Positions 7,162 through 15,027 of a DNA stretch of 64,000 bases are shown piece by piece. Origin of the DNA: Micromonospora okii (GTDB taxonomy: Bacteria > Actinomycetota > Actinomycetes > Mycobacteriales > Micromonosporaceae); assembly GCF_020884795.1 (NCBI RefSeq), contig NZ_BBZF01000025.1, positions 1-64,000 of the forward strand, given 5' to 3'. The notes under the pieces were generated by a model. That model worked only from the letters and a program-made list of their open reading frames with translations. It searched no databases and had not been told where the DNA came from. Every line of letters starts with the position of its first letter. Position 1 is the first letter of the stretch. Both the position numbers and the translations under genes were made by a program.

Positions 7162-8919
7162 GTGCTGGAAGAGCTACGCATCACCGGACTGGGCGTCATC
7201 GAGGACACCACGCTGCCGTTGACCGGCGGGATGAACGTCATCACCGGCGAGACCGGTGCCGGCAAGACGATGGTGGTGACCGGCCTCGGCCTGCTCTTCG
7301 GCGGTCGGGCCGACGCCGGCCGGGTGCGGGCCACACCGGGGCGCGCGGTGGTCGAGGGGCGGCTGCGGTTGCAGGGCCGGGTCGCCGCGACCGTCCACGC
7401 CCGGGTGGGCGACGCCGGCGGCGACACCGACGAGGACGGCTCGCTGCTGCTGAGCCGGACGGTCTCCGTCGAGGGCCGGTCCCGGGCGCACCTGGGCGGG
7501 CGGAGCATGCCGGTGGCGATGCTCGGCGAGGTCGGCGAGCAGGTGGTGGCGGTGCACGGCCAGTCCGACCAGCTCCGCCTGCTGCGTCCGGCGGAGCAGC
7601 GGGCCGCGCTGGACCGGTTCGCCGGCCCGGAGCACGAGAAGCTGCTCGACGCGCTGCGCGAGGCGTACACCCGGTGGCGGACGGTGGTCGACGACCTGGC
7701 CGACCGGCGGCGCAATGCCCGGCAGCGCAACCAGGAGGCCGACCTGCTGCGGCTGGGGCTGGACGAGATCAGCCGGGTGGACCCGCAGCCGGGCGAGGAC
7801 GACGAGCTGAAGGCGGAGGCGCAGCGCCTGGAGCACGCCGAGGGGTTGCGCACGGCGGCGCAGATGGCGCACCAGTGCGTGGCCGGCGGCGCGGAGCCGA
7901 CGGACGAGACGCCGGACGCGACGGCGCTGCTCGGGCTGGCCCGGCGCACCCTGGAGGCGCAGGCGGGCACCGACCCGGCGCTGGGCGAGCTGGCGGGCCG
8001 GCTGGAGGAGGCGGCCACGCTGGTCGCCGACGTCTCCGCCGAGCTGTCGACGTACCTGGCGGCGCTGGACGCCGACCCGGCCCGGTTGCAGGTCGTCTAC
8101 GAGCGGCGGGCCGCGCTGCGCGGGCTGACCCGCAAGTACGCCGACGACGTGGACGGGGTGGTCGCCTGGGCCGAGCGGGCCCGCGCGCGGCTGTCCGACC
8201 TGGACACCTCCGACGACCTGCTCGACGAGCTGGACCGGGAGGCGTCCCGGCTGGCCGGCGAGGTGGCCGAGCTGGCCGGGCGGGTGTCGGCTTCCCGACA
8301 GGAGGCGGCGGTCCGCTTCGCCGGGCAGGTGACCGTCGAGCTGGCGGGGCTGGCGATGCCGCACGCCCGGATCGAGGTGGCGGTGCTGCCCCGGCCGGTG
8401 GGCCGGTCGGAGCCGAGCCTGTCGGTCAACGGCGTCGAGGTCGGCGTCGGCGCGGACGGCGGCGACGAGGTGGAGCTGCGGCTGCTGGCCCACCCGGGGG
8501 CCCCGTCGCTGCCGTTGCAGCGGGGCGCCTCCGGCGGCGAGCTGTCCCGGGTGATGCTCGCCATCGAGGTGGTCTTCGCCGGTTCCGGCGGGCCGCCCAC
8601 CCTGGTCTTCGACGAGGTCGACGCGGGCGTCGGCGGCACGGCGGCGGTGGAGATCGGCCGCCGGCTGGCCCGGCTGGCCCGCAGCCACCAGGTGCTCGTG
8701 GTGACGCACCTGCCGCAGGTGGCCGCGTTCGCCGACCGGCACCTCGTGGTGGCGAAGGACACCGGGGGCGCGGTGACCACCAGCGGGGTGCGGGTGGTGG
8801 AGGACACCGAGCGGGCCCGCGAGCTGGCCCGGATGCTGGCGGGTTTGCCGGACTCGGATCTGGGTATCGCCCACGCCGAGGAGTTGTTGGCCGTCGCGGC
8901 TCGGGAAAGGCGACCCTGA
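7162..8919 (+). CDS. recN: DNA repair ATPase RecN
   Basis: The start is set at GTG 7162 (VLEELRITGLGVIEDT), giving 585 residues, the usual RecN length; the frame stays open back to 7096. Walker A is GETGAGKT at residues 29-36. A central coiled-coil arm is interrupted by the hinge, then come the signature GGELSRVMLAIE and Walker B TLVFDEVDAGVGG. RecN is an SMC-like protein acting at double-strand breaks. A TCTACT at 7146-7151 could be a -10 box, making the message nearly leaderless. Confidence 0.93.
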   Translation: MLEELRITGLGVIEDTTLPLTGGMNVITGETGAGKTMVVTGLGLLFGGRADAGRVRATPGRAVVEGRLRLQGRVAATVHARVGDAGGDTDEDGSLLLSRTVSVEGRSRAHLGGRSMPVAMLGEVGEQVVAVHGQSDQLRLLRPAEQRAALDRFAGPEHEKLLDALREAYTRWRTVVDDLADRRRNARQRNQEADLLRLGLDEISRVDPQPGEDDELKAEAQRLEHAEGLRTAAQMAHQCVAGGAEPTDETPDATALLGLARRTLEAQAGTDPALGELAGRLEEAATLVADVSAELSTYLAALDADPARLQVVYERRAALRGLTRKYADDVDGVVAWAERARARLSDLDTSDDLLDELDREASRLAGEVAELAGRVSASRQEAAVRFAGQVTVELAGLAMPHARIEVAVLPRPVGRSEPSLSVNGVEVGVGADGGDEVELRLLAHPGAPSLPLQRGASGGELSRVMLAIEVVFAGSGGPPTLVFDEVDAGVGGTAAVEIGRRLARLARSHQVLVVTHLPQVAAFADRHLVVAKDTGGAVTTSGVRVVEDTERARELARMLAGLPDSDLGIAHAEELLAVAARERRP

Positions 8920-8934
8920 CCGCGGGCGATTGTG

Positions 8935-8963
8935 ACCGCACGCACACTCGTGCGCGCTGCGGT
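8935..8963 (+). terminator. Hairpin after recN
   Basis: Bases 8935-8945 pair with 8950-8963 (11 bp, with a 3-nt bulge at 8955-8957) around a 4-nt loop. It starts 16 bp after the recN stop. The remaining gap up to steA shows nothing else I can identify. Confidence 0.5.
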
Positions 8964-9039
8964 GTGCTTCCCTGGGTAGGCGGCCCTGCTCAGGCATGTC
9001 GCGACAGAGAAGCCTGCCTCACATGCCAGGATGGTCACG

Positions 9040-10218
9040 ATGCGTCTACCCACCTTGCGCCGGACCCGGAGCGCGGAGCCGAACACGCTCGTCGGCACCG
9101 CGCGCCTCGATCGCCGGACGAAGCGCCTGGTCGGCCGGCTGCGCCCGGGCGACATCGCGGTCATCGACCACGTCGACGTGGACCGGGTGGCGGCCGACTC
9201 GCTGGTCGCCGTCGGTGTCGCCGCGGTCCTCAACGCCAAGCCGTCGGTCTCCGGCCGCTACCCGAACCTCGGCCCGGAGGTGCTGGTCGCCGCCGGCATC
9301 CCGCTCCTGGACGACCTGGGGGAGGGGATCTTCGAGCGCGTCCGGGAGGGCGACGTCGTCCGGATCGAGGGCAACACCGTCTTCGTCGGCGGCGAGCCGG
9401 TCGCGCACGGCGCGTTGCAGGACGCCGAGTCGGTGGCCAAGGCGATGGCCGACGCCCGCGAGGGGCTGTCGGTGCAGTTGGAGGCGTTCGCCGCCAACAC
9501 GATGGACTACCTGCGGCAGGAGCGCGACCTGCTCCTCGACGGCGTCGGCGTGCCCGAGATCCAGACCGAGATCCGGGGCCGGCACTGCCTGATCGTGGTC
9601 CGCGGCTACGACTACAAGGCCGACCTGGACGTGCTGCGGCCCTACATCCGCGAGTTCAAGCCGGTGCTGATCGGCGTGGACGGCGGGGCGGACGCCCTGG
9701 TCGAGGCCGGCTACACGCCCGACATGATCATCGGGGACATGGACTCGGTCACCGACGACGTGCTGCGCTGCGGCGCGGAGGTGATCGTGCACGCCTACCC
9801 CGACGGCCGCGCGCCGGGGCTGCCCCGGGTCACCGGGCTGGGCGTCGAGGCGATCACCTTCCCGGCGGCGGCGACCAGTGAGGACCTGGCGATGCTCCTG
9901 GCCGACGAGAAGGGGGCGTCGCTGCTGGTCGCGGTCGGCACGCACGCCACGCTGGTCGAGTTCCTGGACAAGGGCCGGGGCGGGATGGCGTCGACGTTCC
10001 TCACCCGGCTCAAGGTCGGCGGGAAGCTGGTGGACGCCAAGGGGGTCAGCCGGCTCTACCGGCAGAGCATCTCGGGCTCCTCGCTGCTGCTGCTGGTGCT
10101 GTCGGCGGTGGCGGCGATGGCGTCCGCCGTGGCGGTCTCCACCGTCGGCAAGGCGTACCTGGGCGTGGTGAGCGAATGGTGGAACAATTTCGTGTTCCAG
10201 CTCGGCCAGCTCTTCTAG
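9040..10218 (+). CDS. steA: SteA-like cell division protein with thiamine-pyrophosphokinase-like domain
   Basis: The start is the ATG at 9040, which has AGGA at good spacing; an in-frame ATG lies at 9031. The protein has 392 residues. Around residues 215-260, VDGGADALVEAGYTPD and IIGDMDSVTDD resemble the thiamine pyrophosphokinase nucleotide-binding fold. A hydrophobic segment near the C-terminus (LLLLVLSAVAAMASAVAVSTVG) anchors it in the membrane. Corynebacterial SteA, encoded next to SteB, stimulates septal peptidoglycan cleavage through RipA. The same gene pair is present here (next gene), which supports the call. Confidence 0.8.
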   Translation: MRLPTLRRTRSAEPNTLVGTARLDRRTKRLVGRLRPGDIAVIDHVDVDRVAADSLVAVGVAAVLNAKPSVSGRYPNLGPEVLVAAGIPLLDDLGEGIFERVREGDVVRIEGNTVFVGGEPVAHGALQDAESVAKAMADAREGLSVQLEAFAANTMDYLRQERDLLLDGVGVPEIQTEIRGRHCLIVVRGYDYKADLDVLRPYIREFKPVLIGVDGGADALVEAGYTPDMIIGDMDSVTDDVLRCGAEVIVHAYPDGRAPGLPRVTGLGVEAITFPAAATSEDLAMLLADEKGASLLVAVGTHATLVEFLDKGRGGMASTFLTRLKVGGKLVDAKGVSRLYRQSISGSSLLLLVLSAVAAMASAVAVSTVGKAYLGVVSEWWNNFVFQLGQLF

Positions 10219-10245
10219 CTCCCGACCGATCAAGAGGCTGCAAGC

Positions 10246-11181
10246 GTGATCAATTTCCGCTACCACGTGGTGTCCCTGACCGCCGTGTTCCTGGCGTTGG
10301 CCATCGGCCTGGTCGTCGGCACGGCCGCCCTCAACGGCCCGGTGGCCGACTCGCTCAAGGAGCGGGTCAACGGGCTGAGCAAGGACAACCAGCAGATGCG
10401 CCAGGCGGTCAGCAACATGCAGAAGGAGCTGGAGATGGAGGAGCAGTTCGCCTCCGAGATCGCCCAGATCGTCCTGCCGGGCAAGCTGGCCAACCGCCGG
10501 GTGCTGCTGCTCACCCTGCCCAGCGGGCGCGACCACGCCGAGGGCGTGCTGAAGATGCTCCAGGCCGCCGGGGCCGGTGTCACCGGCCGGGTCGACCTGC
10601 AGGACAAGTTCATCAACCCGGACAACAACAACAACCTGATGGAGCTGGCCGTCACCGCGGCCCGGCCCACCGCCCCCGCCTCCGGGCTGCCCGGCAACGG
10701 CCACGGCGTGGAGACCTCCGGCGCCCTGCTGGCCAGCGTCCTGCTCGACCGCACCGGCGGCGCCCCCGTCACCGAGGCCGACCGCAAGTCGGTGCTCGCC
10801 TCCTACTCCGACGCCGGGTACCTGACGACGGACGAGCGGGTGACCGGGCCCGCCGAGGCGGTGGTGCTGGTCAGCGGCCAACCCTACGTGGACAAGGACT
10901 CCGCGAAGAAGGACGAGTCGGTCGTCAAGATCGCCGAGCAGTTCGACCGGACCGGGGCCATCGTGGTGGCCGGCAACGGCTCGGCCGGCGGCAACGTGGT
11001 CGCGGTCGTACGGGGCGACCCGGTGCTGTCGCAGACCATCTCCACCGTCGACGACGCCAACACCACCCAGGGGCAGCTCGTCACCAGCCTCGCCCTGGCG
11101 CAGCAGCTCGTGGAGAAGAAGGCCGGCCAGTACGGCGTGGGCGACAACGCGAGCGCGCTGCTGCCTAGACTGCCCCAGTGA
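10246..11181 (+). CDS. steB: SteB/MctB family membrane-anchored protein
   Basis: The 311-residue protein starts at GTG. One N-terminal transmembrane helix (residues about 9-30, VVSLTAVFLALAIGLVVGTAAL) is followed by a coiled coil (residues about 38-70) and an extracytoplasmic alpha/beta domain. The family was named MctB in M. tuberculosis for copper export across the outer membrane, and SteB in Corynebacterium for its partnership with SteA. Adjacency to steA favours the cell-division role. A TAGACT at 11166-11171, near the end of the gene, could be a promoter for the downstream envelope genes. Confidence 0.8.
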   Translation: MINFRYHVVSLTAVFLALAIGLVVGTAALNGPVADSLKERVNGLSKDNQQMRQAVSNMQKELEMEEQFASEIAQIVLPGKLANRRVLLLTLPSGRDHAEGVLKMLQAAGAGVTGRVDLQDKFINPDNNNNLMELAVTAARPTAPASGLPGNGHGVETSGALLASVLLDRTGGAPVTEADRKSVLASYSDAGYLTTDERVTGPAEAVVLVSGQPYVDKDSAKKDESVVKIAEQFDRTGAIVVAGNGSAGGNVVAVVRGDPVLSQTISTVDDANTTQGQLVTSLALAQQLVEKKAGQYGVGDNASALLPRLPQ

Positions 11182-11248
11182 GCCGACGACGTACCTGGAT
11201 GTCCGATCCTCTCCGCCGTGACCGCGGCGTGTCGAACGGGGTGAGCGC

Positions 11249-12115
11249 GTGAGCCTGCTGGGCCGCCTGTTGATCGCCGGGGCCGGCGCCGCCGCCGCCC
11301 GGTACGCGCTACGCGAGGTGCGCGGCTCCGGTGCCGCCCCGGCGCTGGAGCGCACCAACTTCCGGGGCCGCACGGTGACCCTGGCCGCCGGGCCGGCACT
11401 CGCCGCCGGTGCCGCCGCCGGCGGCGCGTTCGGCGCGCCCAGCGGCCCGGCCGGGGCCGCCGCGCTGGTGGCCGGCGTGGGCAGCGGCGCGGTCGGCCTC
11501 TACGACGACGTGGTGGGCGCCCGGCCCGAGCAGAAGGCCGCGAAGGGCTTCGCCGGGCACCTCGCCGCGCTGCGCGAGGGGCGGGTCACCGCCGGCCTCG
11601 TCAAGATCGTCGGGGTGGGCGCGGCCGGTCTCGGCGCGGCGGCGCTGCTCGCCGCCGACCCCACGGTCGCCGCGCACCCCCGGCGGCGGCGTCACCGCGC
11701 GTTCGGCCGCACCGTCGACGTGCTGCTCGGCGCGGGCGTGATCGCCGGCACCGCCAACCTGGTCAACCTCCTCGACCTGCGCCCCGGTCGGGCGATCAAG
11801 TCCGGCCTGCTGCTCGGCGCGCCGCTGGCCCGGGGCCCGCACGGCGGGATCGCCGCGGGCGCGGTGGGCGCCGCCGCCGGCCTGCTTGGCGACGACCTCG
11901 ACGAGCAGGTGATGGTCGGCGACGCGGGGGCCAACGCGCTCGGCGCGCTGCTCGGGGTGGCCCTCGCCGCCCGCACCGGGCCGCTCGGCCGGGCCGGCGC
12001 GCTCGCGGTGCTCGCGGGCCTCACCGCGGCCAGCGAGAAGGTCAGCTTCACCCAGGTCATCCAGGCCACCCCTGGGCTACGCGAGCTCGACGCACTGGGC
12101 CGGCGAACCGACTGA
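11249..12115 (+). CDS. MraY/WecA-like membrane protein with altered catalytic motif
   Basis: This 288-residue polytopic membrane protein starts at GTG. It shows the polyprenyl-phosphate sugar-1-phosphate transferase pattern: GLYDDVVG (Asp-Asp), NLVNLLDLRPGRA in place of the usual NxxNxxDGxDGL, and VGDAGANALGALLG for GDxGSxxLG. The second Asp of the DGxDG motif is replaced by Pro, and the cytoplasmic His motif of MraY is not visible. It may be a divergent transferase or a non-catalytic relative. murJ follows after 1 bp, so a lipid-linked envelope role is likely. Confidence 0.65.
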   Translation: MSLLGRLLIAGAGAAAARYALREVRGSGAAPALERTNFRGRTVTLAAGPALAAGAAAGGAFGAPSGPAGAAALVAGVGSGAVGLYDDVVGARPEQKAAKGFAGHLAALREGRVTAGLVKIVGVGAAGLGAAALLAADPTVAAHPRRRRHRAFGRTVDVLLGAGVIAGTANLVNLLDLRPGRAIKSGLLLGAPLARGPHGGIAAGAVGAAAGLLGDDLDEQVMVGDAGANALGALLGVALAARTGPLGRAGALAVLAGLTAASEKVSFTQVIQATPGLRELDALGRRTD

Positions 12116-12116
12116 C

Positions 12117-13814
12117 GTGAAGACCCCGGCACCCCTCGCCGGCGCCGGCCGGGTGGCCGGAGCGGCCGCGCTCATCGCCGTGCTCACCGTGCTCAGCCGG
12201 CTCGCCGGCTTCGGCCGCACCGCCGTGTTCACCTGGGTGGTGGAGCGCAGCGACCTCGGCGGCATGTACGTGATCGCGAACACCGTGCCCAACATCATCT
12301 TCGAGATCGTGGCCGGTGGGGCGCTGGCGAGCCTCGTCGTGCCGCTGCTGGCCGGCCCGGTCGCGGCGGGGGACCGGCGGGCGGTGGGCGCGACCACCGG
12401 GGCGCTGCTGACCTGGACGCTGACCCTGCTGGTGCCGCTGGCCGCACTGGTCGCCCTGCTCGCCGGCCCGATCGTCGAGGCGATCAGCTCCGGGCGCAGC
12501 CCGGCGGAGCTGGCCGCCGGCGCCCGGATGCTGCGGGTCTTCGCCCCCCAGCTCCCGCTCTACGGCATCGGCATCGTGCTCACCGGCGTGCTCCAGGCGC
12601 ACCGCCGCTTCGCCTGGCCGGTGATCGCCCCGCTGCTCTCCAGCCTCACCGTGATCGTGGTCTACCTGGTCTTCGGCGGCGCGGAGGGGCGGGGGGCCAC
12701 GGTCGCCGGGGTGAGCCGGGGCGGGGAGCTGGTCCTCTCCGCCGGCACCACCCTCGGCGTGGTGGTGCTGTCGCTGTCGCTGCTGATCCCGCTGCGCAGG
12801 CTGGGCCTGCGGCTGCGCCCCGGGTACGCCTTCGACGCCGACACCCGGGCCCGCGTCGGCGGGCTCGCGGTGGCCGGGGCCGTCACCGTCACCGCCCAGC
12901 AACTCGCCCTCGCGGTGATCATCAAGAGCGTCTCCGGCGGCCCCACCGGCGCGCCCCAGGTGTTCAACCTGGCCCAGACGATGTACCTGCTGCCCTGGGC
13001 GGTGCTGGCCGTCCCGCTCGCCGTCGCCGCGTACCCGACCCTCGCCGCGGCGTCGGCGGTCGGCGACGAGGAGGCGTACCGGGGCACGCTGGCCTCGACC
13101 ACCCGGGGCGTGTTCCTGTTCAGTTGCCTCGGCGCGGCGGCGCTGGCCGGCACCGCCGCGCCGGTCGCCGCGTTCTTCTACCCGACCGACCCCGCGCCGG
13201 TGGCCGCCGGGATCGCCGGCTTCGCGCCCGGCCTGCTCGGCTACGGCCTGTTCGCGGTGCTCTCCCGCGCCCTCTACGCCCGGGGCGACACCCGCCCCGC
13301 CACCCTGGCCATCACCGCCGGCTGGCTCGCCGTGCCGCTGGCCGCCGCGCCCCTGGCCGCGCTGCTGCCCCGCGCCGACCGGGTGCTCGCGGTGGCCCTG
13401 GCCAACTCGGCCGGGATGCTGCTGCTCGGCGTCCTGCTGCTCGTCGCCGTGCGCCGCGCCGCCGGGCCCGCCGCGCTGGCCGGAGGCGCCCGCGCCGGGG
13501 CGGCCGGGCTGCTCGGCGGGGGCCTCGGCGCGCTCGCCGGGGCCGGCGTCGCCCGCGCGCTGGCCGCCGCCGGCGGCGGCACCCCGGCGACACTCACGGC
13601 GCTCGTGCAGGGCATGCTGTCAGCAGCCGTGGTCGGCGTCGTGTTCCTCGCCGTGGCGTACCTGACCGACCGGCGCGACGTCCGGCCGCTGCTCGCCGCC
13701 GTGCGCCGCCGGCTCGGCGGGACGGGCCGGGGAGCCGGGCGCTCCGACGGGCCTGGGCGGCGGGACGAGGTCGGTCCGGAGCGGGGCGACGGAAAGGAGA
13801 CGGTGTCGGGGTGA
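12117..13814 (+). CDS. murJ: MurJ/MviN-family lipid II flippase
   Basis: The 565-residue, highly hydrophobic protein has about 14 transmembrane segments. The N-terminal signature is VLTVLSRLAGFGRTAVF followed by ANTVPNIIFEIVAGGAL, as in MurJ. MOP-family charged residues are kept in the first helices. It would flip lipid-linked peptidoglycan precursors. A basic C-terminal tail of about 40 residues follows the last helix. The MraY-like gene lies 1 bp upstream and a glycosyltransferase follows, so this appears to be an envelope operon. It may not be the only MurJ in the genome. Confidence 0.85.
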   Translation: MKTPAPLAGAGRVAGAAALIAVLTVLSRLAGFGRTAVFTWVVERSDLGGMYVIANTVPNIIFEIVAGGALASLVVPLLAGPVAAGDRRAVGATTGALLTWTLTLLVPLAALVALLAGPIVEAISSGRSPAELAAGARMLRVFAPQLPLYGIGIVLTGVLQAHRRFAWPVIAPLLSSLTVIVVYLVFGGAEGRGATVAGVSRGGELVLSAGTTLGVVVLSLSLLIPLRRLGLRLRPGYAFDADTRARVGGLAVAGAVTVTAQQLALAVIIKSVSGGPTGAPQVFNLAQTMYLLPWAVLAVPLAVAAYPTLAAASAVGDEEAYRGTLASTTRGVFLFSCLGAAALAGTAAPVAAFFYPTDPAPVAAGIAGFAPGLLGYGLFAVLSRALYARGDTRPATLAITAGWLAVPLAAAPLAALLPRADRVLAVALANSAGMLLLGVLLLVAVRRAAGPAALAGGARAGAAGLLGGGLGALAGAGVARALAAAGGGTPATLTALVQGMLSAAVVGVVFLAVAYLTDRRDVRPLLAAVRRRLGGTGRGAGRSDGPGRRDEVGPERGDGKETVSG

Positions 13815-13857
13815 GCGCGACGACGGGCGGCGCGGCGGTGGCGGTGGCGGGCCGGGG

Positions 13858-15027
13858 GTGGTCGCGGTGACGGCCCCGACGCCGACGGTCTCCTGGCACG
13901 GCACGGTGGCGCTGCTGCTGGCCTCCAGCACCGGCGGTGTCGGCCAGCACGTCCGCTCGGTCGCCCGGGGGCTCGCCGCGGCGGGCGCGTCGGTGCTCGT
14001 CTGCGGGCCTGCCGCCACCGAGGAGCAGTTCGACTTCACCGGGGCGGGCACCCGCTTCCGGTCCGTGGAGATCCCCGCCAGCCCCACCCCGGCCGACGCC
14101 CGGGCGGTCGCGGCGCTGCGCCGGACGCTGGCCGACGAGCCGGTCGCCGTGCTGCACGCCCACGGGCTGCGGGCCGGGCTCGTCGCCACCCTCACCCGGC
14201 CGGCCGCCCCGCTCGTGGTCACCTGGCACAACGCGGTGCTCGCCCGGGGGGTGCGCGGCGGGCTGTCCCGCCTCGCCGAGCGCGTCGTCGCCCGGGGCGC
14301 CCGGGTGACCCTCGGCGCCTCCGCCGACCTCGTCGCACGGGCCGCCGCGCTCGGCGCCGCCGACGCCCGGCTCGCCCCGGTCGCCGCGCCGGCGCTGCCC
14401 CCGCCGCGCCGCCGCCGGGCCGCCGTCCGTGCCGAGTTCGGCGTCGCCGCCGACCAGCAGCTCGTCGTCTCGGTCGGCCGGCTGCACCCCCAGAAGCGGT
14501 ACGAGGTGCTCATCGACGCCGCCGCCCGGTGGCGCGGCCGGACCCCGCCGCCCGCCGTGGTGATCGCCGGCAGCGGCCCGTCGTACCTGCCGCTGGCCGC
14601 CCGGGTCTCCGCCGCCCGCGCCCCGGTCACCCTGCTCGGGCACCGCACCGACGTGGCCGACCTGCTGGCCGGCGCAGACCTGGCCGTGGTCACCAGCGAC
14701 TGGGAGGCCCGCCAGCTCTTCGCCCAGGAGGCGATGCGCGCCGGCGTGCCGCTGGTGGCGACCGCCGTGGGCGGCCTGCCGGAGCTGGTCGGCGACGCCG
14801 CCGTGCTGGTGCCCCCCGGCGACGTCGACGCCGTCGACGCGGCGGTGCGCGCGCTGCTCGACGACCCCGACCGCCGGGCCGCGCTGGGCCGGGCCGGGGC
14901 CGCCCGCGCGGCGACCTGGCCCACCGAGGCGGACACCGTCGCCGAGCTGGCCGCGCTCTACGCGGAGCTGGCCCCGGCCGGCCCGGCCGCCGGAGACGCC
15001 GGCACCCCGTCGGCGGGACGCCGGTGA
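13858..15027 (+). CDS. GT4-type glycosyltransferase
   Basis: The 389-residue protein starts at GTG 13858; GTG 13867 is also possible. It has the GT-B fold: a glycine-rich N-terminal loop (ASSTGGVGQHVRSVARGL), HAHGLRAG, then VSVGRLHPQKRYEVLIDA and the C-terminal E-x7-E type motif (LFAQEAMRAGVPLVATAVGGLPELV). It probably transfers a sugar from a nucleotide donor to a lipid or envelope acceptor. Acceptor and sugar are unknown. It shares one base with the next gene's start codon. Confidence 0.75.
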   Translation: MVAVTAPTPTVSWHGTVALLLASSTGGVGQHVRSVARGLAAAGASVLVCGPAATEEQFDFTGAGTRFRSVEIPASPTPADARAVAALRRTLADEPVAVLHAHGLRAGLVATLTRPAAPLVVTWHNAVLARGVRGGLSRLAERVVARGARVTLGASADLVARAAALGAADARLAPVAAPALPPPRRRRAAVRAEFGVAADQQLVVSVGRLHPQKRYEVLIDAAARWRGRTPPPAVVIAGSGPSYLPLAARVSAARAPVTLLGHRTDVADLLAGADLAVVTSDWEARQLFAQEAMRAGVPLVATAVGGLPELVGDAAVLVPPGDVDAVDAAVRALLDDPDRRAALGRAGAARAATWPTEADTVAELAALYAELAPAGPAAGDAGTPSAGRR

